DNA of 64,000 nt from Nibrella saemangeumensis (GCF_039541915.1 NZ_BAABHD010000031.1:1-64000), one strand, 5' to 3'. Positions 8,882-18,175 are shown, counted from the stretch's first letter. Numbers and translations: made by a program. Notes: generated by a model from the sequence alone, not told the origin.

Positions 8882-10131
8882 TGTGCTTTCAGGTAAAGAT
8901 TATAGCCGCCCCGCAGCCGGATCATCGGCTGCCGAACAGCGTTGGAGGCATTCATACGGGCCGAATTGAGTACAGAATTAGCCAACGCGCCTACGCCGGG
9001 CAGGTTGACGCCCTGAATAGCGGAAGATTGAATCTGGCCGCCCACCTGACGCGACAGACCGGGCACATTCACCCCTGGTGAACCGTCGGTATCATACACA
9101 TCCAGATCCAGCGGAATCAACTGGCCACCCAACTGCAGGCTGCGCACGGTCAGGATCAGCCGATCCTCGGCCAGTCGGCCAACGGCGTACAGAATAGAAT
9201 TGGCCGGTACCGTTACACCTTCGACGGTCACTTCCTTCAACAGCCGGAGTTTGACCTGCTGGCCTTCCCGGATGGCCTGGTCTTCGTGTACTACAACCGG
9301 TATCATCCAGGCGATGTGCCGGCGGGAATGCTCGCCTGGATTCAGCACCGCGCGGGTTGGCTGGGGGCGATTGCCACCGGTAGGAGCCGTGTAGAACGGA
9401 CTCTCGTTGTCTGCCTCATCCGACAGCCGGCTCGTGGCCAGCTTATCACTGAGCCGAACCGTATTCGTAGCCGATTGCTCAGACTGCTGGCCTCCGTCTG
9501 CCGGAGATGGCAGAGTAGGATGAATCTCCTCGACGACATACTGAGGAGCCTGAGTTGCGGAATAGTTTTCGGATGTCGCTGCGCTTTGCTGAGGGGGGCG
9601 GTAGTAGTAGCTTTTTCCGGATCGGTTTCCTCCGGAGGTCGCTGCCATTGCCGCCTGATTGACCTGGGGTGCCCGTTGCGCCGGACGAGCCGCCGGCGTG
9701 ATCACTGGAGTGGGCTGGGCTACCGGTGAAGGAGTCGCAGGTTGAGGTGCGGCCAGGCTGGAGGCATGCCGTTCAACAGTCGCGGGACTGCTGGCCGGAA
9801 TCGCCTTGAGTCCCTGTGCTATGGAATCCTGACGGGTATGGGTGAAGCTGGACAGAACCTGCCCACCCTGAGCGGAACCGTAGCCGGGTGTTTCCACCGA
9901 CCGCGTCCGAATAACGCTGTTTTTGGCCTGGGGCACGCTGGCGTTGAATCCGCCGGCTCCGGGCCTGTCGGCCGCAGCCTCTTCGGCCAGGTAACGTTCG
10001 CCCTTGCCTCCGCCCAGAATCCAGAACAGGGCCGTCAGAAAAGGGACGATAATAACCGGGTACATCAGCATCGCTTTGCGCTCCCGGAAAAAAGCAACTT
10101 CTGTATGCGTTGCCGAAAGGGCTGTATTCAT
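8878..10131 (-). CDS. traM: Conjugal transfer protein TraM (VirB10-like)
   Basis: A 417-residue protein. A single transmembrane segment (residues ~22-40, LMYPVIIVPFLTALFWIL) follows a short cytoplasmic tail, then a long Pro/Gln/Ala-rich periplasmic linker (residues ~80-240) and a C-terminal beta domain with VEGVTVPANSILYAVGRL. This layout is that of TraM/VirB10, which spans the periplasm and couples the inner ATPases to the outer-membrane core. It is embedded between traL and traN with 4-bp overlaps. The linker is long and low in complexity but the conserved C-terminal domain is complete. Confidence 0.85.
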   Translation of the reverse strand: MNTALSATHTEVAFFRERKAMLMYPVIIVPFLTALFWILGGGKGERYLAEEAAADRPGAGGFNASVPQAKNSVIRTRSVETPGYGSAQGGQVLSSFTHTRQDSIAQGLKAIPASSPATVERHASSLAAPQPATPSPVAQPTPVITPAARPAQRAPQVNQAAMAATSGGNRSGKSYYYRPPQQSAATSENYSATQAPQYVVEEIHPTLPSPADGGQQSEQSATNTVRLSDKLATSRLSDEADNESPFYTAPTGGNRPQPTRAVLNPGEHSRRHIAWMIPVVVHEDQAIREGQQVKLRLLKEVTVEGVTVPANSILYAVGRLAEDRLILTVRSLQLGGQLIPLDLDVYDTDGSPGVNVPGLSRQVGGQIQSSAIQGVNLPGVGALANSVLNSARMNASNAVRQPMIRLRGGYNLYLKAQ

Positions 10132-10445
10132 GGCTTTGTCGGGGTTTGGCTGGAGTAAGTCGCTTTGAGACTATCCAGTTGGTGAATGGTTGCCTGACGG
10201 GATGCCTGTTGCTGCAGCATCGATTCTGTAGTTTGCCGGAAGAGGCTTTCCATTGGCTTGATCAGTTGCTCGGGTGTCGCTTTCGGCAGGGGCTCCTGCA
10301 GGCGCTGAATTGATCGGGTGAGCTTATAGACCCCTCCCCCACCAAGGACTAGCAAAGCGAGAATGGCCAGTCTGAGCCGGGTGCGGTCAGAGAGGCTCAT
10401 CAGGTACTCGCCCAGACGTACAATTGGAGTCAGGATCCATTTCAA
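10128..10445 (-). CDS. traL: Conjugal transfer protein TraL-like membrane protein
   Basis: A 105-residue protein with one transmembrane segment (residues ~24-42, LRLAILALLVLGGGGVYKL) and a short periplasmic helix. Length and place between traK and traM match TraL (DUF3989-type). The frame begins with a TTG (10445) overlapping the traK stop; an in-frame ATG lies 15 codons further in (10400), so the start is uncertain. Assignment rests mainly on gene order. Confidence 0.65.
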   Translation of the reverse strand: MKWILTPIVRLGEYLMSLSDRTRLRLAILALLVLGGGGVYKLTRSIQRLQEPLPKATPEQLIKPMESLFRQTTESMLQQQASRQATIHQLDSLKATYSSQTPTKP

Positions 10446-11086
10446 TGGCGCATGCGTTCTTCCAGATCCGTGTTATCCAATACCGCAAACTTCTCAATCA
10501 GAAAGCCGTGGGGATTCTCCATCGAACGGCTGACGTTGCGTAGGTACCCGGTGGTTACCAGCCGGCGTACGGTGATATTGGTCAGGCGGATAATCTGCTG
10601 ACGGCAGAAGGTGCGGAACTGGTAGGGATATTGATTCAGGTCGATCTGGATGCTGTCAACCTGAATCTCCTGCGAGGCCGCAGCCTGAATGAGCTGATTG
10701 TAGTAGCCTTTCTCCTTGGTATCCAGGTACAGCCGGCTGACACTCTCATCGGCGTAGGGCAAGGCTTCCCGGATATGCTCCTCGATAGCGTGTGCATCGG
10801 GGTCCAGCGTAAAGAACAACTCATGAAACCGCCGAACGTGGTCACGCGCTTCTACCGGCCGGTTTTCCCGGACATCATTTCGTAGGGCTGCAATTAAGCT
10901 TTTCCCCTGCTCGACCACATAAATGCGACTTTCCGAATCCGTCTTTACCCGGTAGGCAAACACCAGGCTGGACACGGTGATCAGAAAGAACAGCGCGACA
11001 CTGGTAAAGGCCAGAATCCGGATGTTACGATAGGAGGTTTCCAGATTCCGCAGCGACTTGAAAAAGGTTTGATCGTTAGAGGCCAT
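10442..11086 (-). CDS. traK: Conjugal transfer protein TraK (VirB8-like)
   Basis: A 214-residue protein with a short cytoplasmic N-terminus, a transmembrane segment (residues ~24-46, ILAFTSVALFFLITVSSLVFAYRV) and a periplasmic domain of about 165 residues with a VRENRPVEARDHVRRFHELFF motif. The length and pattern match TraK of Bacteroidetes elements, the counterpart of VirB8, an assembly factor of the inner-membrane complex. It is separated from traJ by only 2 bp. Confidence 0.85.
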   Translation of the reverse strand: MASNDQTFFKSLRNLETSYRNIRILAFTSVALFFLITVSSLVFAYRVKTDSESRIYVVEQGKSLIAALRNDVRENRPVEARDHVRRFHELFFTLDPDAHAIEEHIREALPYADESVSRLYLDTKEKGYYNQLIQAAASQEIQVDSIQIDLNQYPYQFRTFCRQQIIRLTNITVRRLVTTGYLRNVSRSMENPHGFLIEKFAVLDNTDLEERMRH

Positions 11087-11088
11087 AA

Positions 11089-12270
11089 CTAATCAGACGT
11101 TTTGGTAATGTTTCGCATGTTGTTGAATTCCTGTTTGGCGGCCTGCCCATAGAAGGAGCCGTAGTTAGCGGCCGTTTTAGCCGCAGCCGAGCCTGCTGCA
11201 TAGGCCAAGCCTGCCCCCATCATCGCGGCCGAGCCGACACCGCCGGCTACCTGACCCGCGCCGTGCATGACACCGTTGACTGCATTGCGGGCCATTGGAC
11301 TCGTAGCGGTCCCCATGGAGCCGGCTACCATCGCCGTCGACAGACTCGTTATCCGCTGCAGCGCACCGGCAACGCCTGATGAAGAGATGATGTAGGACGC
11401 AATGGTCGGAATGGTGAAGTAGCTCAGCGTGGCTACGATCATGAAGACAATGTAGATCAGCGGTCCACTCTGAGCCTCATCCGGCACGTTATTGGTAATT
11501 TCCAGATACTGAAGCGTAATAACCTTACCCTGCAGGTAAGACACGATGGTACCCAGGATATTGGCCATGGGCAGCCAGAGCGAAATCTGCACGAATCGGG
11601 CAATCCACATCAGGTGACTATCCTGAAAACCGGTAAAGATGGCAATGGCGAAGGCCAGCGGTCCGATGATGGTGAGCACAATCAGAAAGAAGGACCTCAC
11701 GGTCATGATCACCAGGCGAGCCGCCAGAAACAAGGCGTAGAAGATATTCTTCAGAAACAGGTCGAAGCCTTCTCGGATATACAGCCGCTGCTTTTCGACA
11801 ACCAGCGTCAGATACTGACCAATCGACCAGTTACTCAGCTCCTCCCCCATTTCGGCGTCGAGTTGCGCCATGCGCTCCTGAATTTTTTGTTGACGCATCT
11901 GCTCCAGTTGCTGAATGCGCGTCACCTGAATGTCGACCATGTTCTGGGTTGCCACCTCTACCGGCCGGATAAGTGCGCCCAGGAAGTCAGTTACCATGGT
12001 AAAGTTGAGCACGATAAAGCCGATGGCGAACGGCCGGAGCAATGGATAGACATCAATGGTTTCGGCCCGGGCGAAATGGCCAAGAATGCGAAATCCGATG
12101 TAGAAGGTTGCCGCGATGGCGGCAATGGCCGAGGCTACATCGCCCAGGTTCCCCATGCCCTGAAGCACTTCCGTAAACGCGGTTTTGATGGCCGCTTCCA
12201 TCGACTCAAACTTCTGGTAGAAGCCATAATCGACGTAGGTGCCGGCACCCGGCTGTTGCAGTAAAATCAT
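11089..12270 (-). CDS. traJ: Conjugal transfer protein TraJ (VirB6-like)
   Basis: A 393-residue polytopic membrane protein with about six hydrophobic segments, for example AAIAATFYIGFRILGHF near residue 45 and the segments around residues 185-290. The C-terminal 70 residues are Ala/Gly/Met-rich. This matches TraJ, the VirB6-like inner-membrane channel component. It follows traG after 25 bp. TraI, often found between traG and traJ in CTnDOT-like clusters, is not present here. Confidence 0.85.
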   Translation of the reverse strand: MILLQQPGAGTYVDYGFYQKFESMEAAIKTAFTEVLQGMGNLGDVASAIAAIAATFYIGFRILGHFARAETIDVYPLLRPFAIGFIVLNFTMVTDFLGALIRPVEVATQNMVDIQVTRIQQLEQMRQQKIQERMAQLDAEMGEELSNWSIGQYLTLVVEKQRLYIREGFDLFLKNIFYALFLAARLVIMTVRSFFLIVLTIIGPLAFAIAIFTGFQDSHLMWIARFVQISLWLPMANILGTIVSYLQGKVITLQYLEITNNVPDEAQSGPLIYIVFMIVATLSYFTIPTIASYIISSSGVAGALQRITSLSTAMVAGSMGTATSPMARNAVNGVMHGAGQVAGGVGSAAMMGAGLAYAAGSAAAKTAANYGSFYGQAAKQEFNNMRNITKTSD

Positions 12271-12295
12271 ATCATGAAAAGGTTTATTGTTCGTC

Positions 12296-14800
12296 TTAGA
12301 CCGTTTGCGCAGCTTTCATCCGACGGGCGTCGGCAAAGTCAACGATGCCCACCTGAATGTCTCCGCCGTTGGCGATCGTCCGCTGCTGCACTTCCACCTT
12401 CTCTTTTTCTTCAGTGGTATAGGCGGCATATTCTTCCAGGCTCACCTCAGTGGCGTACACTTTAGCCCGGGAGCCCAGGGCGATGAACACCTCTTTATAC
12501 TTCCGGCGCGGATCCAGATCCCGGTTCACGGACAGGATCAGTTGCTTCTGTTTGTCGGAGAGGCCCAGTAGCTGACGCACTTCCTCAAACCGGTGCTGAT
12601 ACTTCGACTGGTCCAGCAGAATCTTACAGTCGGAGTTGTTAATGATGGCGTCCTTGACGATGGTGTTGTTTACGATGTCGTCAATCTCCTGGGTGACCAC
12701 CAGCGCTTCGCCGAAATGCTTGCGGACGGTTTTGAAGAGGTACTTGATATAGTCTGCCATGGAATCTTTGGCGATGGCTTTCCAGGCCTCCTCAATGACC
12801 ATCATTTTGCGGATTCCTTTCAGCCGGCGCATTTTCGACACAAAGGTCTCCATGATGATCAGCGTCACCACCGGAAACAGAATCGGGTGATCCTTGATGT
12901 TGTCCAGCTCAAAGACGACAAACCGCTTGCCCAGCAGGTCGACGTTCATCGTCGAGTTCAGCAGGTAATCATACTTGCCGCCTTTGTAGAAAGGCTGCAT
13001 GGTGATGATAAACTGATCAATGTCGAAATACCGGGCTTCGTACTTCTTTTCAGTCAGATAGGCCCGAAATCCATCTTCGGCGTTGCAGTACTCATAAAAG
13101 CCATTGAACGAGGCCTCAGCCAGGCCCTTCCGTACGCGTTTGATAAACTCCTCCACCGCATCACCCAAGGCTACCTCTTCGGTTCGGGAGAAGCTTTCAG
13201 TTTCCTTTTTCCAGAGTGTCAGTAGCAGCGTATTGATGGAGGTAATCTTATCGATGGTGTAGATACCATCCTCGACGTAGAAGGGGTTAAAGGTGATCGG
13301 CTTATTCTCCTCGTAGGTCAGGTAGATGCCGTCTTTGCCGCGGGTCTTTCGCTGCACCAGGTCACAAAGTCCCCGGTAACTGTGCCCCACATCGACTAGC
13401 AGAATATGCGTGTCCTGCTCGTAATATTGCCGTACTAGGTGGTTCATGAAAAACGACTTGCCGGATCCGGACGGACCAATCACAAACTTATTGCGGTTGG
13501 TCACCCAGCCTTTTTCCATTGGCTCATCAGAAAGATCCACCCAAACGGGTTTGCCATGCCGGTCGCAGAGCCGGATGCCAAAGGGCGACATTGACGATTG
13601 GTAGACTGACTCCAGGTTGAAGAAACAGACGGCCTGCTCGGCAAAGGTGTAGAAGGTTTCGTCGAACGGCAGGTCGCCGGCGTTACCGGGTATGCCGGCC
13701 CACAGCAACCGGGCCGCATCCATCGTGTTCTGTTTGGGCAAACAGTCCAGCTGCGCGATCGCCGAGGAAGTCCGGGCCCGGAGAAAATCCAGTTGTTCGG
13801 GCTTTTCGGTCCAGACCATGACGTTGAAATGAGCGCGGCAAACAGTCCGCTGCTGCTGAATGGCTTCCTGGATGTAGCGTGTAGTCCAGTCCCGGTTAAT
13901 GCCATTCTCCGAAGAGAATTGCGACAGCGAATTAAGGTTGCGGGCTGTCTGTTCGAATTCCCTCAGAGCGGTTTGGGCATCATCCAGGCAGATGTACTGA
14001 TTGTACACATGATTACAGGGGAGCATGAGTCCTACCGGCAACACATTCCCTACAGCGAACTGCGTGCTATCCGAAGACAGCGGCCCGTAGCCGGCCATCA
14101 CATCCACCACCTGAGGCAACGTATCAGCGTCAGACAGCGTAAAGCACAGCACATCTTTTGAGCCAATCCGGACGCGTCCGTCAATATCCCAATCTTCCAG
14201 AATGACCTTCTTACGGCCGTCGGGCTGGAGCCGGAAATAATTCGGAATAATACCTTTATCCCCTTTCCCACTCACCAGCTCTTCATCTGTCAACCGGTCG
14301 GCCCTGATGCCTCCATCGAGCAATATCCGTTCGAACTGGCTGATTGTATCAAAAAAAGGTTGCAGCTCACGGGGACTGATTTGCTCCCGGGGAACCAGTC
14401 GCCGGCGCGTCAGGCTGTGCAGGTTACTTTTCTGTTTTTGGCGGGACTTAGGAAGTTTGCTGATGAACAGGTAGCAGAAGTGGTTGAGGTACGGCCGTTC
14501 GACAAAATGGCGCTGAAAGGCCTGCGTCAGAAAACTATCTTCGCCCAGATCGTGGGTGGCCTGATACTTTTCTTCGGTGAACCAATCCTGCTTGTGAATG
14601 ATGGTTCCCACCGGCAACAGCTTGATGGCTTTAACCAGTGCAGCATGCAGCTGGCGGTAATCCTCGGCCGACTGGGTAAAGATTTCCGGCAGGTGCAACC
14701 GAAAGCCGACGGTAATGTCGGCCATTTTAGAGACGATGCAATTATTCTCGACGGCCAGCAAAGGCAGCGCCGTTTCGAGACTTCTGGCGTTTAGTTTCAC
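12296..14800 (-). CDS. traG: Conjugal transfer ATPase TraG (VirB4-like)
   Basis: An 834-residue ATPase that powers the transfer channel. The N-terminal ~400 residues begin with the family pattern LPLLAVENNCIVSK. The ATPase core has a Walker A motif VIGPSGSGKSFFMNHL near residue 440 and a Walker B-like MMVIEEAWKAIA near residue 667, then a late QEIDDIVNN motif typical of VirB4/TraG proteins. The start is a GTG 59 bp inside traF; a later ATG would remove the conserved N-terminus, so GTG is preferred. Length is normal for the family. Confidence 0.92.
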   Translation of the reverse strand: MKLNARSLETALPLLAVENNCIVSKMADITVGFRLHLPEIFTQSAEDYRQLHAALVKAIKLLPVGTIIHKQDWFTEEKYQATHDLGEDSFLTQAFQRHFVERPYLNHFCYLFISKLPKSRQKQKSNLHSLTRRRLVPREQISPRELQPFFDTISQFERILLDGGIRADRLTDEELVSGKGDKGIIPNYFRLQPDGRKKVILEDWDIDGRVRIGSKDVLCFTLSDADTLPQVVDVMAGYGPLSSDSTQFAVGNVLPVGLMLPCNHVYNQYICLDDAQTALREFEQTARNLNSLSQFSSENGINRDWTTRYIQEAIQQQRTVCRAHFNVMVWTEKPEQLDFLRARTSSAIAQLDCLPKQNTMDAARLLWAGIPGNAGDLPFDETFYTFAEQAVCFFNLESVYQSSMSPFGIRLCDRHGKPVWVDLSDEPMEKGWVTNRNKFVIGPSGSGKSFFMNHLVRQYYEQDTHILLVDVGHSYRGLCDLVQRKTRGKDGIYLTYEENKPITFNPFYVEDGIYTIDKITSINTLLLTLWKKETESFSRTEEVALGDAVEEFIKRVRKGLAEASFNGFYEYCNAEDGFRAYLTEKKYEARYFDIDQFIITMQPFYKGGKYDYLLNSTMNVDLLGKRFVVFELDNIKDHPILFPVVTLIIMETFVSKMRRLKGIRKMMVIEEAWKAIAKDSMADYIKYLFKTVRKHFGEALVVTQEIDDIVNNTIVKDAIINNSDCKILLDQSKYQHRFEEVRQLLGLSDKQKQLILSVNRDLDPRRKYKEVFIALGSRAKVYATEVSLEEYAAYTTEEKEKVEVQQRTIANGGDIQVGIVDFADARRMKAAQTV

Positions 14801-15104
14801 GGAGCTTGGCGAATGGTTGGGCAGATGATATCACGATTGCCTTGGGTTGATTGCGGGTTGCCTCCAGTTTCAGCAAGCCCGATACACCGTACTTGGCGGA
14901 CAGCCGCATGCAGTACCAGACCCCACCCAGGATGCAGCTCAGGACGATGAACGTGACCAGGTAGGTGTTGAGGCCCAAAAACCCGTAGAGCACCAGAGCC
15001 AATAGCAGGCTGCCAATGACAATGCCGGCGGCCAGGTACAGGTACGTACCTTTCAGTCCCCGGAACTCTACGGGCTTGCCGATGCCTTTGTTGATTTCAA
15101 GCAT
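14742..15104 (-). CDS. traF: Conjugal transfer protein TraF (DUF4133)
   Basis: A 120-residue protein starting MLEINKGIGKPVEFRGLKG, the conserved N-terminus of TraF/DUF4133, followed by two adjacent transmembrane helices (residues ~22-64). It corresponds to VirB3-like small inner-membrane proteins. Start ATG at 15104 shares its first base with the traE stop codon. The same frame stays open further upstream, but that part overlaps traE out of frame and has no protein character, so I start at 15104. Confidence 0.85.
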   Translation of the reverse strand: MLEINKGIGKPVEFRGLKGTYLYLAAGIVIGSLLLALVLYGFLGLNTYLVTFIVLSCILGGVWYCMRLSAKYGVSGLLKLEATRNQPKAIVISSAQPFAKLRETKRQKSRNGAAFAGRRE

Positions 15105-15430
15105 TAGCCGAAGAAGCTTGTCAGGATGGTACCCACCGCGACCAGAAACAGCGCAGCCCCAAACCAGCTCATCACCGCTTTCATCGTATCCGGATCGCCA
15201 TTGTGAAACTTGCTGTATACCCGGACCGCTCCCACCAGACCAATGACAACCCCTAATGCCAACACAATCGTTTGTGCCGAGGTGGCGTAACTCCGAATTG
15301 TCGTGGCCGTGGTGCTCAGTGCACCTGCGCCGTTGCCGGCTCCTGGCTGAGCCAGTACCACACCATGAATACCCAACAGGCACAGCGCCATTGCTGCCCG
15401 TAACACCGATTTTTTGGCACGGTTGTACAT
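15104..15430 (-). CDS. traE: Conjugal transfer protein TraE (DUF4134)
   Basis: A 108-residue protein with a cleavable signal (MYNRAKKSVLRAAMALCLLG, cleavage after VLAQ) and two C-terminal hydrophobic segments separated by YSKFHNGDPDTMKAVMSWFG, the hallmark of TraE/DUF4134. It resembles VirB2-type small prepilin proteins in size and topology. It is the first gene of the second transfer transcription block, which runs traE to the lipoprotein gene at 5140. Confidence 0.88.
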   Translation of the reverse strand: MYNRAKKSVLRAAMALCLLGIHGVVLAQPGAGNGAGALSTTATTIRSYATSAQTIVLALGVVIGLVGAVRVYSKFHNGDPDTMKAVMSWFGAALFLVAVGTILTSFFG

Positions 15431-15762
15431 ACGTAAACAGGTTTTAAATAGTGAAATTTAAGTTATATGAAATAAAATATACACATTTTGCATCTAAAGT
15501 AATGGCGAAAAAACAAATACTGTATTTTAAGGCTTATAAAATATTTAAAACTTACATTAATTCAGCTAATATATTCATTTACAAAGGATTATTTTTGTTA
15601 ACTTTTTAAACTTTATGAGGACAAAAGCTTACATATATAGACATATGCGGCACTTCCAGACGCTGAAATATTGCAACTAAATTAAATGTATATACATACT
15701 AATGCATAATAAGTATATTTTTATTTTGTAAAATGCAGAAAATGTTATTTTTGGCAAGCAAC
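15431..15762 (-). promoter_or_regulatory. AT-rich promoter region upstream of traE
   Basis: About 330 bp with no gene and very high AT content, lying between the terminator of the upstream block and traE. On the minus strand a TTTG followed after ~17 bp by TACTTTAG (about 150 bp before traE) resembles the Bacteroidetes -33/-7 pair. The position, rather than a perfect motif, supports a promoter for the long tra transcript. Confidence 0.45.
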
Positions 15763-15790
15763 AAAAAAGGCCAGACAAAGCGTCTGGCCT
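15763..15790 (-). terminator. Rho-independent terminator after the parA-traB block
   Basis: Perfect 8-bp GC-rich stem (GGCCAGAC / GTCTGGCC) with a 5-nt loop; on the minus strand it is followed by six T residues. It sits 25 bp after the stop of the gene ending at 15815 and separates the two minus-strand transcription blocks. Confidence 0.85.
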
Positions 15791-15814
15791 GGAAGTATCC
15801 GGAAGCAGTGGAGA

Positions 15815-16342
15815 CTAAACGGATTCGGCAAACAGCTCATCCAGATAATCCCACCGCCGGATCATTGGCTGAGCTCGCTGCTGGCGTCTCGGCCAAGCGG
15901 GTTCATTGACATCTTGAATTAACTCTTTTAACGCAGGATCCTGCGTATGAATCGGCGGTCGGGTCGGGTTTCGCCAGGCTACTACCAGCCGATAAACGAT
16001 GAACGCTACGGCCGCGGGCATCCAGACGATGCTCCGGATCTGCAGCAGCAGGATCAGGCCGGTGAGCAGTAGCGTGCCGCCCCACATGAGAGCGAAGCGC
16101 ACCCGGACCTGATTCCACCAGATGAACCGGGATTGCTGGTATGTATGCTCGTCGTAAGCAATCAGCACCTGTAGCAGAGTCCTGGCCACCCCGTGCAGGT
16201 TCATTTGCACCAGCGAGCCAATTAGTCCTTCCGACCAGGCGGCTAGCCTGAGCGTCAGCCGGTAGCCGACAAAAAGCAGGCTGGCAAATAAGGCCAGCAC
16301 GGCGATTCCCCAGAAATCCAGTGTCATCAGGTTCATGTTCAT
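15815..16342 (-). CDS. Inner-membrane protein of the transfer region
   Basis: A 175-residue protein with a strong N-terminal transmembrane helix (DFWGIAVLALFASLLFVGY) and two more hydrophobic segments around residues 90-120 (ALMWGGTLLLTGLILLLQI and AVAFIVYRLVV). The start codon overlaps the previous stop as TAATG, so the two genes are translationally coupled. The place between traB and traE is where traC/traD-type hypotheticals lie in related elements; I see no motif that assigns a function. Confidence 0.65.
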   Translation of the reverse strand: MNMNLMTLDFWGIAVLALFASLLFVGYRLTLRLAAWSEGLIGSLVQMNLHGVARTLLQVLIAYDEHTYQQSRFIWWNQVRVRFALMWGGTLLLTGLILLLQIRSIVWMPAAVAFIVYRLVVAWRNPTRPPIHTQDPALKELIQDVNEPAWPRRQQRAQPMIRRWDYLDELFAESV

Positions 16343-16920
16343 TAACGTTTAAAGGGCATATCACCTAGTATATCATGGCCCAGCTGATTGTTCAGCACCT
16401 TGGCAATCCGGGCGGCTGGTTTATCGTCCGGATGGGCCGGCGACAGCGCACCCTGGTCGTTGGTCGTTAACCGCTGCGCTGCGCTGATGATCTCATCGAC
16501 GGATTGCTCCTGGAGATTCTCACCGGCTACCGCTACGGGCAGACCAAAGATATCGTCGGTAGTGGCAACGGCCGGTCCGCTGATGTCCACCTCTTCTGAT
16601 TCAGTCCAGGCATTATTCCATTGGTCCGGTGTTTGGCTCGTCTGGGATAATGATTCCTGAAGAGGTTGACTACTAGTCGCAGCCGTTGCCGAGGACGCTT
16701 CTGGTTCCAGCGCTTCGTCGTCTGTATAGTCGTTCACCGGGTATAGTCCCTGGTCATCGCCGTCACCAATGCTTTCAGCCGGCGGTACTGGCCGCTGACG
16801 ATTGGTAAGCCATTCGCGGATGTCCTGCCGGTAATATTTCCACAGCACGTAGCCGTAATAGGGGACTGCCACCAGCAGGATGACTTTCACAAAGTCCCAC
16901 CATGAGTATTGACTGAGCAT
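16342..16920 (-). CDS. Single-pass membrane protein of the transfer region
   Basis: A 192-residue protein with one N-terminal transmembrane segment (VKVILLVAVPYYGYVLW) and a long acidic, low-complexity cytoplasmic tail rich in Ser, Thr, Glu and Asp, ending in a conserved-looking helical part (ARIAKVLNNQLGHDILGDMPFKR). It lies between traB and another membrane protein in the first transfer block. No known domain is apparent; an accessory or regulatory role at the inner membrane is only inferred from position. Confidence 0.6.
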   Translation of the reverse strand: MLSQYSWWDFVKVILLVAVPYYGYVLWKYYRQDIREWLTNRQRPVPPAESIGDGDDQGLYPVNDYTDDEALEPEASSATAATSSQPLQESLSQTSQTPDQWNNAWTESEEVDISGPAVATTDDIFGLPVAVAGENLQEQSVDEIISAAQRLTTNDQGALSPAHPDDKPAARIAKVLNNQLGHDILGDMPFKR

Positions 16921-16923
16921 GGG

Positions 16924-17415
16924 TTAGTTTCCTTTCTGTTTGTCACGTTCAAACGTCTGGCGGGCAGGCTCCAGCAGGTTATGCAACACAACCGTCATAG
17001 GTTTACCGTGTAGGTAACTCAGATCGCGAAGCAGCTTGTGATGCTCCTCGGTTACCATAATCATCTTGGTGCACCGCAGGTCAGCAGGTGCCGGTTGGGT
17101 AACGAGCTCCGTCAAATCAATGGAGGAGGCTGATTTTCGGCTCCGCTCGGTCCTGGATTTCGCTACCCGGGCGGCTTCCGCTGTAGGCGGCTCCTCTCCC
17201 ACTACCGGCGTTGCCAGTTCTGTTTCCGGACTTTGGTCGGTGTCAGCGGTCGCCACCGGCGTCGGCTCATCAACCTGCGTGGCCGGCGGATCCTGCTTCG
17301 ATTGATGGACGGGAGTTACTACGGCTGGCAATGGCGGCAGCAGGCCATTGGCCAATTTGCTGGCACGATCGGTAATGTTTTGTTTGGCAACTTCGGATAG
17401 TCGGCTCTTAGTCAT
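16924..17415 (-). CDS. traB: TraB-like protein (DUF3408)
   Basis: A 163-residue protein. The N-terminal ~95 residues are Pro/Ala/Thr-rich and disordered; the C-terminal part (CTKMIMVTEEHHKLLRDLSY followed by HGKPMTVVLHNLLEPA) matches the ribbon-helix-helix-like DUF3408 domain typical of TraB in Bacteroidetes elements. It overlaps the upstream ParA gene by 8 bp, as usual for the traA-traB pair, and may bind DNA in partition or transfer control. Confidence 0.7.
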   Translation of the reverse strand: MTKSRLSEVAKQNITDRASKLANGLLPPLPAVVTPVHQSKQDPPATQVDEPTPVATADTDQSPETELATPVVGEEPPTAEAARVAKSRTERSRKSASSIDLTELVTQPAPADLRCTKMIMVTEEHHKLLRDLSYLHGKPMTVVLHNLLEPARQTFERDKQKGN

Positions 17416-18175
17416 TTTCTACGGGTGATGAAAGGGTGGAAACCGGAAGCAGGCTTTCTATTTCGGTGAAAAGATCCTTAAGCCCTGAGTTACGCAGGTA
17501 CTGAGTAGGCATCGGAAACAAGGTGGAACGGTTAGCGGAATCCTGATACGAATCCCGCTGTGGGATCCGGCTTTGCAGACAGGTAAATCCGTACTGCTTA
17601 AAGCGCTCCTCCAGCATTTCCACCAGGGTACCATCCCGGGAGTCCTTGTACTTGTTCCAGACAACCCGGCAGCGATCGGCCGGCAGCAGGTCAACCTGTC
17701 GAATGGCCATCAGGTAACTGAAGCCGGTGGTGACCGAGAATTCAGACGTTTCCATCGGCACCAGCAGGTAGTCGACTTTGCCCAGCGCTGTTTCGTAGCC
17801 CTCCACATCGATGTTACCCGGCAAATCAATCAGCACCAGGCGAACGTTGGCCGGGATCTGCTGGAGTAGCTGAGGTATCGCGGCCGGCTCTCCGCGTAGG
17901 ACCGGATACTCATCCATAGCCTGGCGATTGAACCGCTCTTTGGTTTCCTCGTCGAGCTGCTCGATTTCCCGAACGCGCAGGTTGTAGACTGACAGCTGAG
18001 AGCTATCGACGTCGAGGATGGCAACGGGAATCTGCCGGCGGTAATGCAGCCAGGAAGCAACCAGAACCGATAAGGTGGTTTTGCCCATGCCCCCTTTCTG
18101 GGTGGCAAAAGCGAGAATGACAGGCGGGCCGGAATAGGGCCCTTCAGCCGGCGGCTGGGAGGTAGGAGTAGACAT
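17408..18175 (-). CDS. traA: ParA-family ATPase (TraA-like)
   Basis: A ~255-residue ATPase with the deviant Walker A motif ATQKGGMGKTTLSV near residue 24, a DVDSSQLS switch region and a Walker B-like VLIDLPGN. These are features of ParA/MinD-type partition proteins. Start placed at the ATG at 18175 (MSTPTSQ); another ATG lies 10 codons upstream. First gene of the transfer block, divergent from the mobilisation genes across the repeat-rich region 18237-18615, which could be its centromere-like target. It may aid maintenance or localise the transfer machinery. Confidence 0.8.
   Translation of the reverse strand: MSTPTSQPPAEGPYSGPPVILAFATQKGGMGKTTLSVLVASWLHYRRQIPVAILDVDSSQLSVYNLRVREIEQLDEETKERFNRQAMDEYPVLRGEPAAIPQLLQQIPANVRLVLIDLPGNIDVEGYETALGKVDYLLVPMETSEFSVTTGFSYLMAIRQVDLLPADRCRVVWNKYKDSRDGTLVEMLEERFKQYGFTCLQSRIPQRDSYQDSANRSTLFPMPTQYLRNSGLKDLFTEIESLLPVSTLSSPVEND

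Noticed and set aside
9286..9729. Plus-strand gene opposite traM
   Set aside because: Arg/Cys-rich shadow of the GC-rich, well-supported traM gene.
15105..15383. Upstream extension of traF
   Set aside because: These codons overlap traE out of frame and read as Arg/Ser/Gly-rich non-protein sequence; the traF family starts at MLEINKG.
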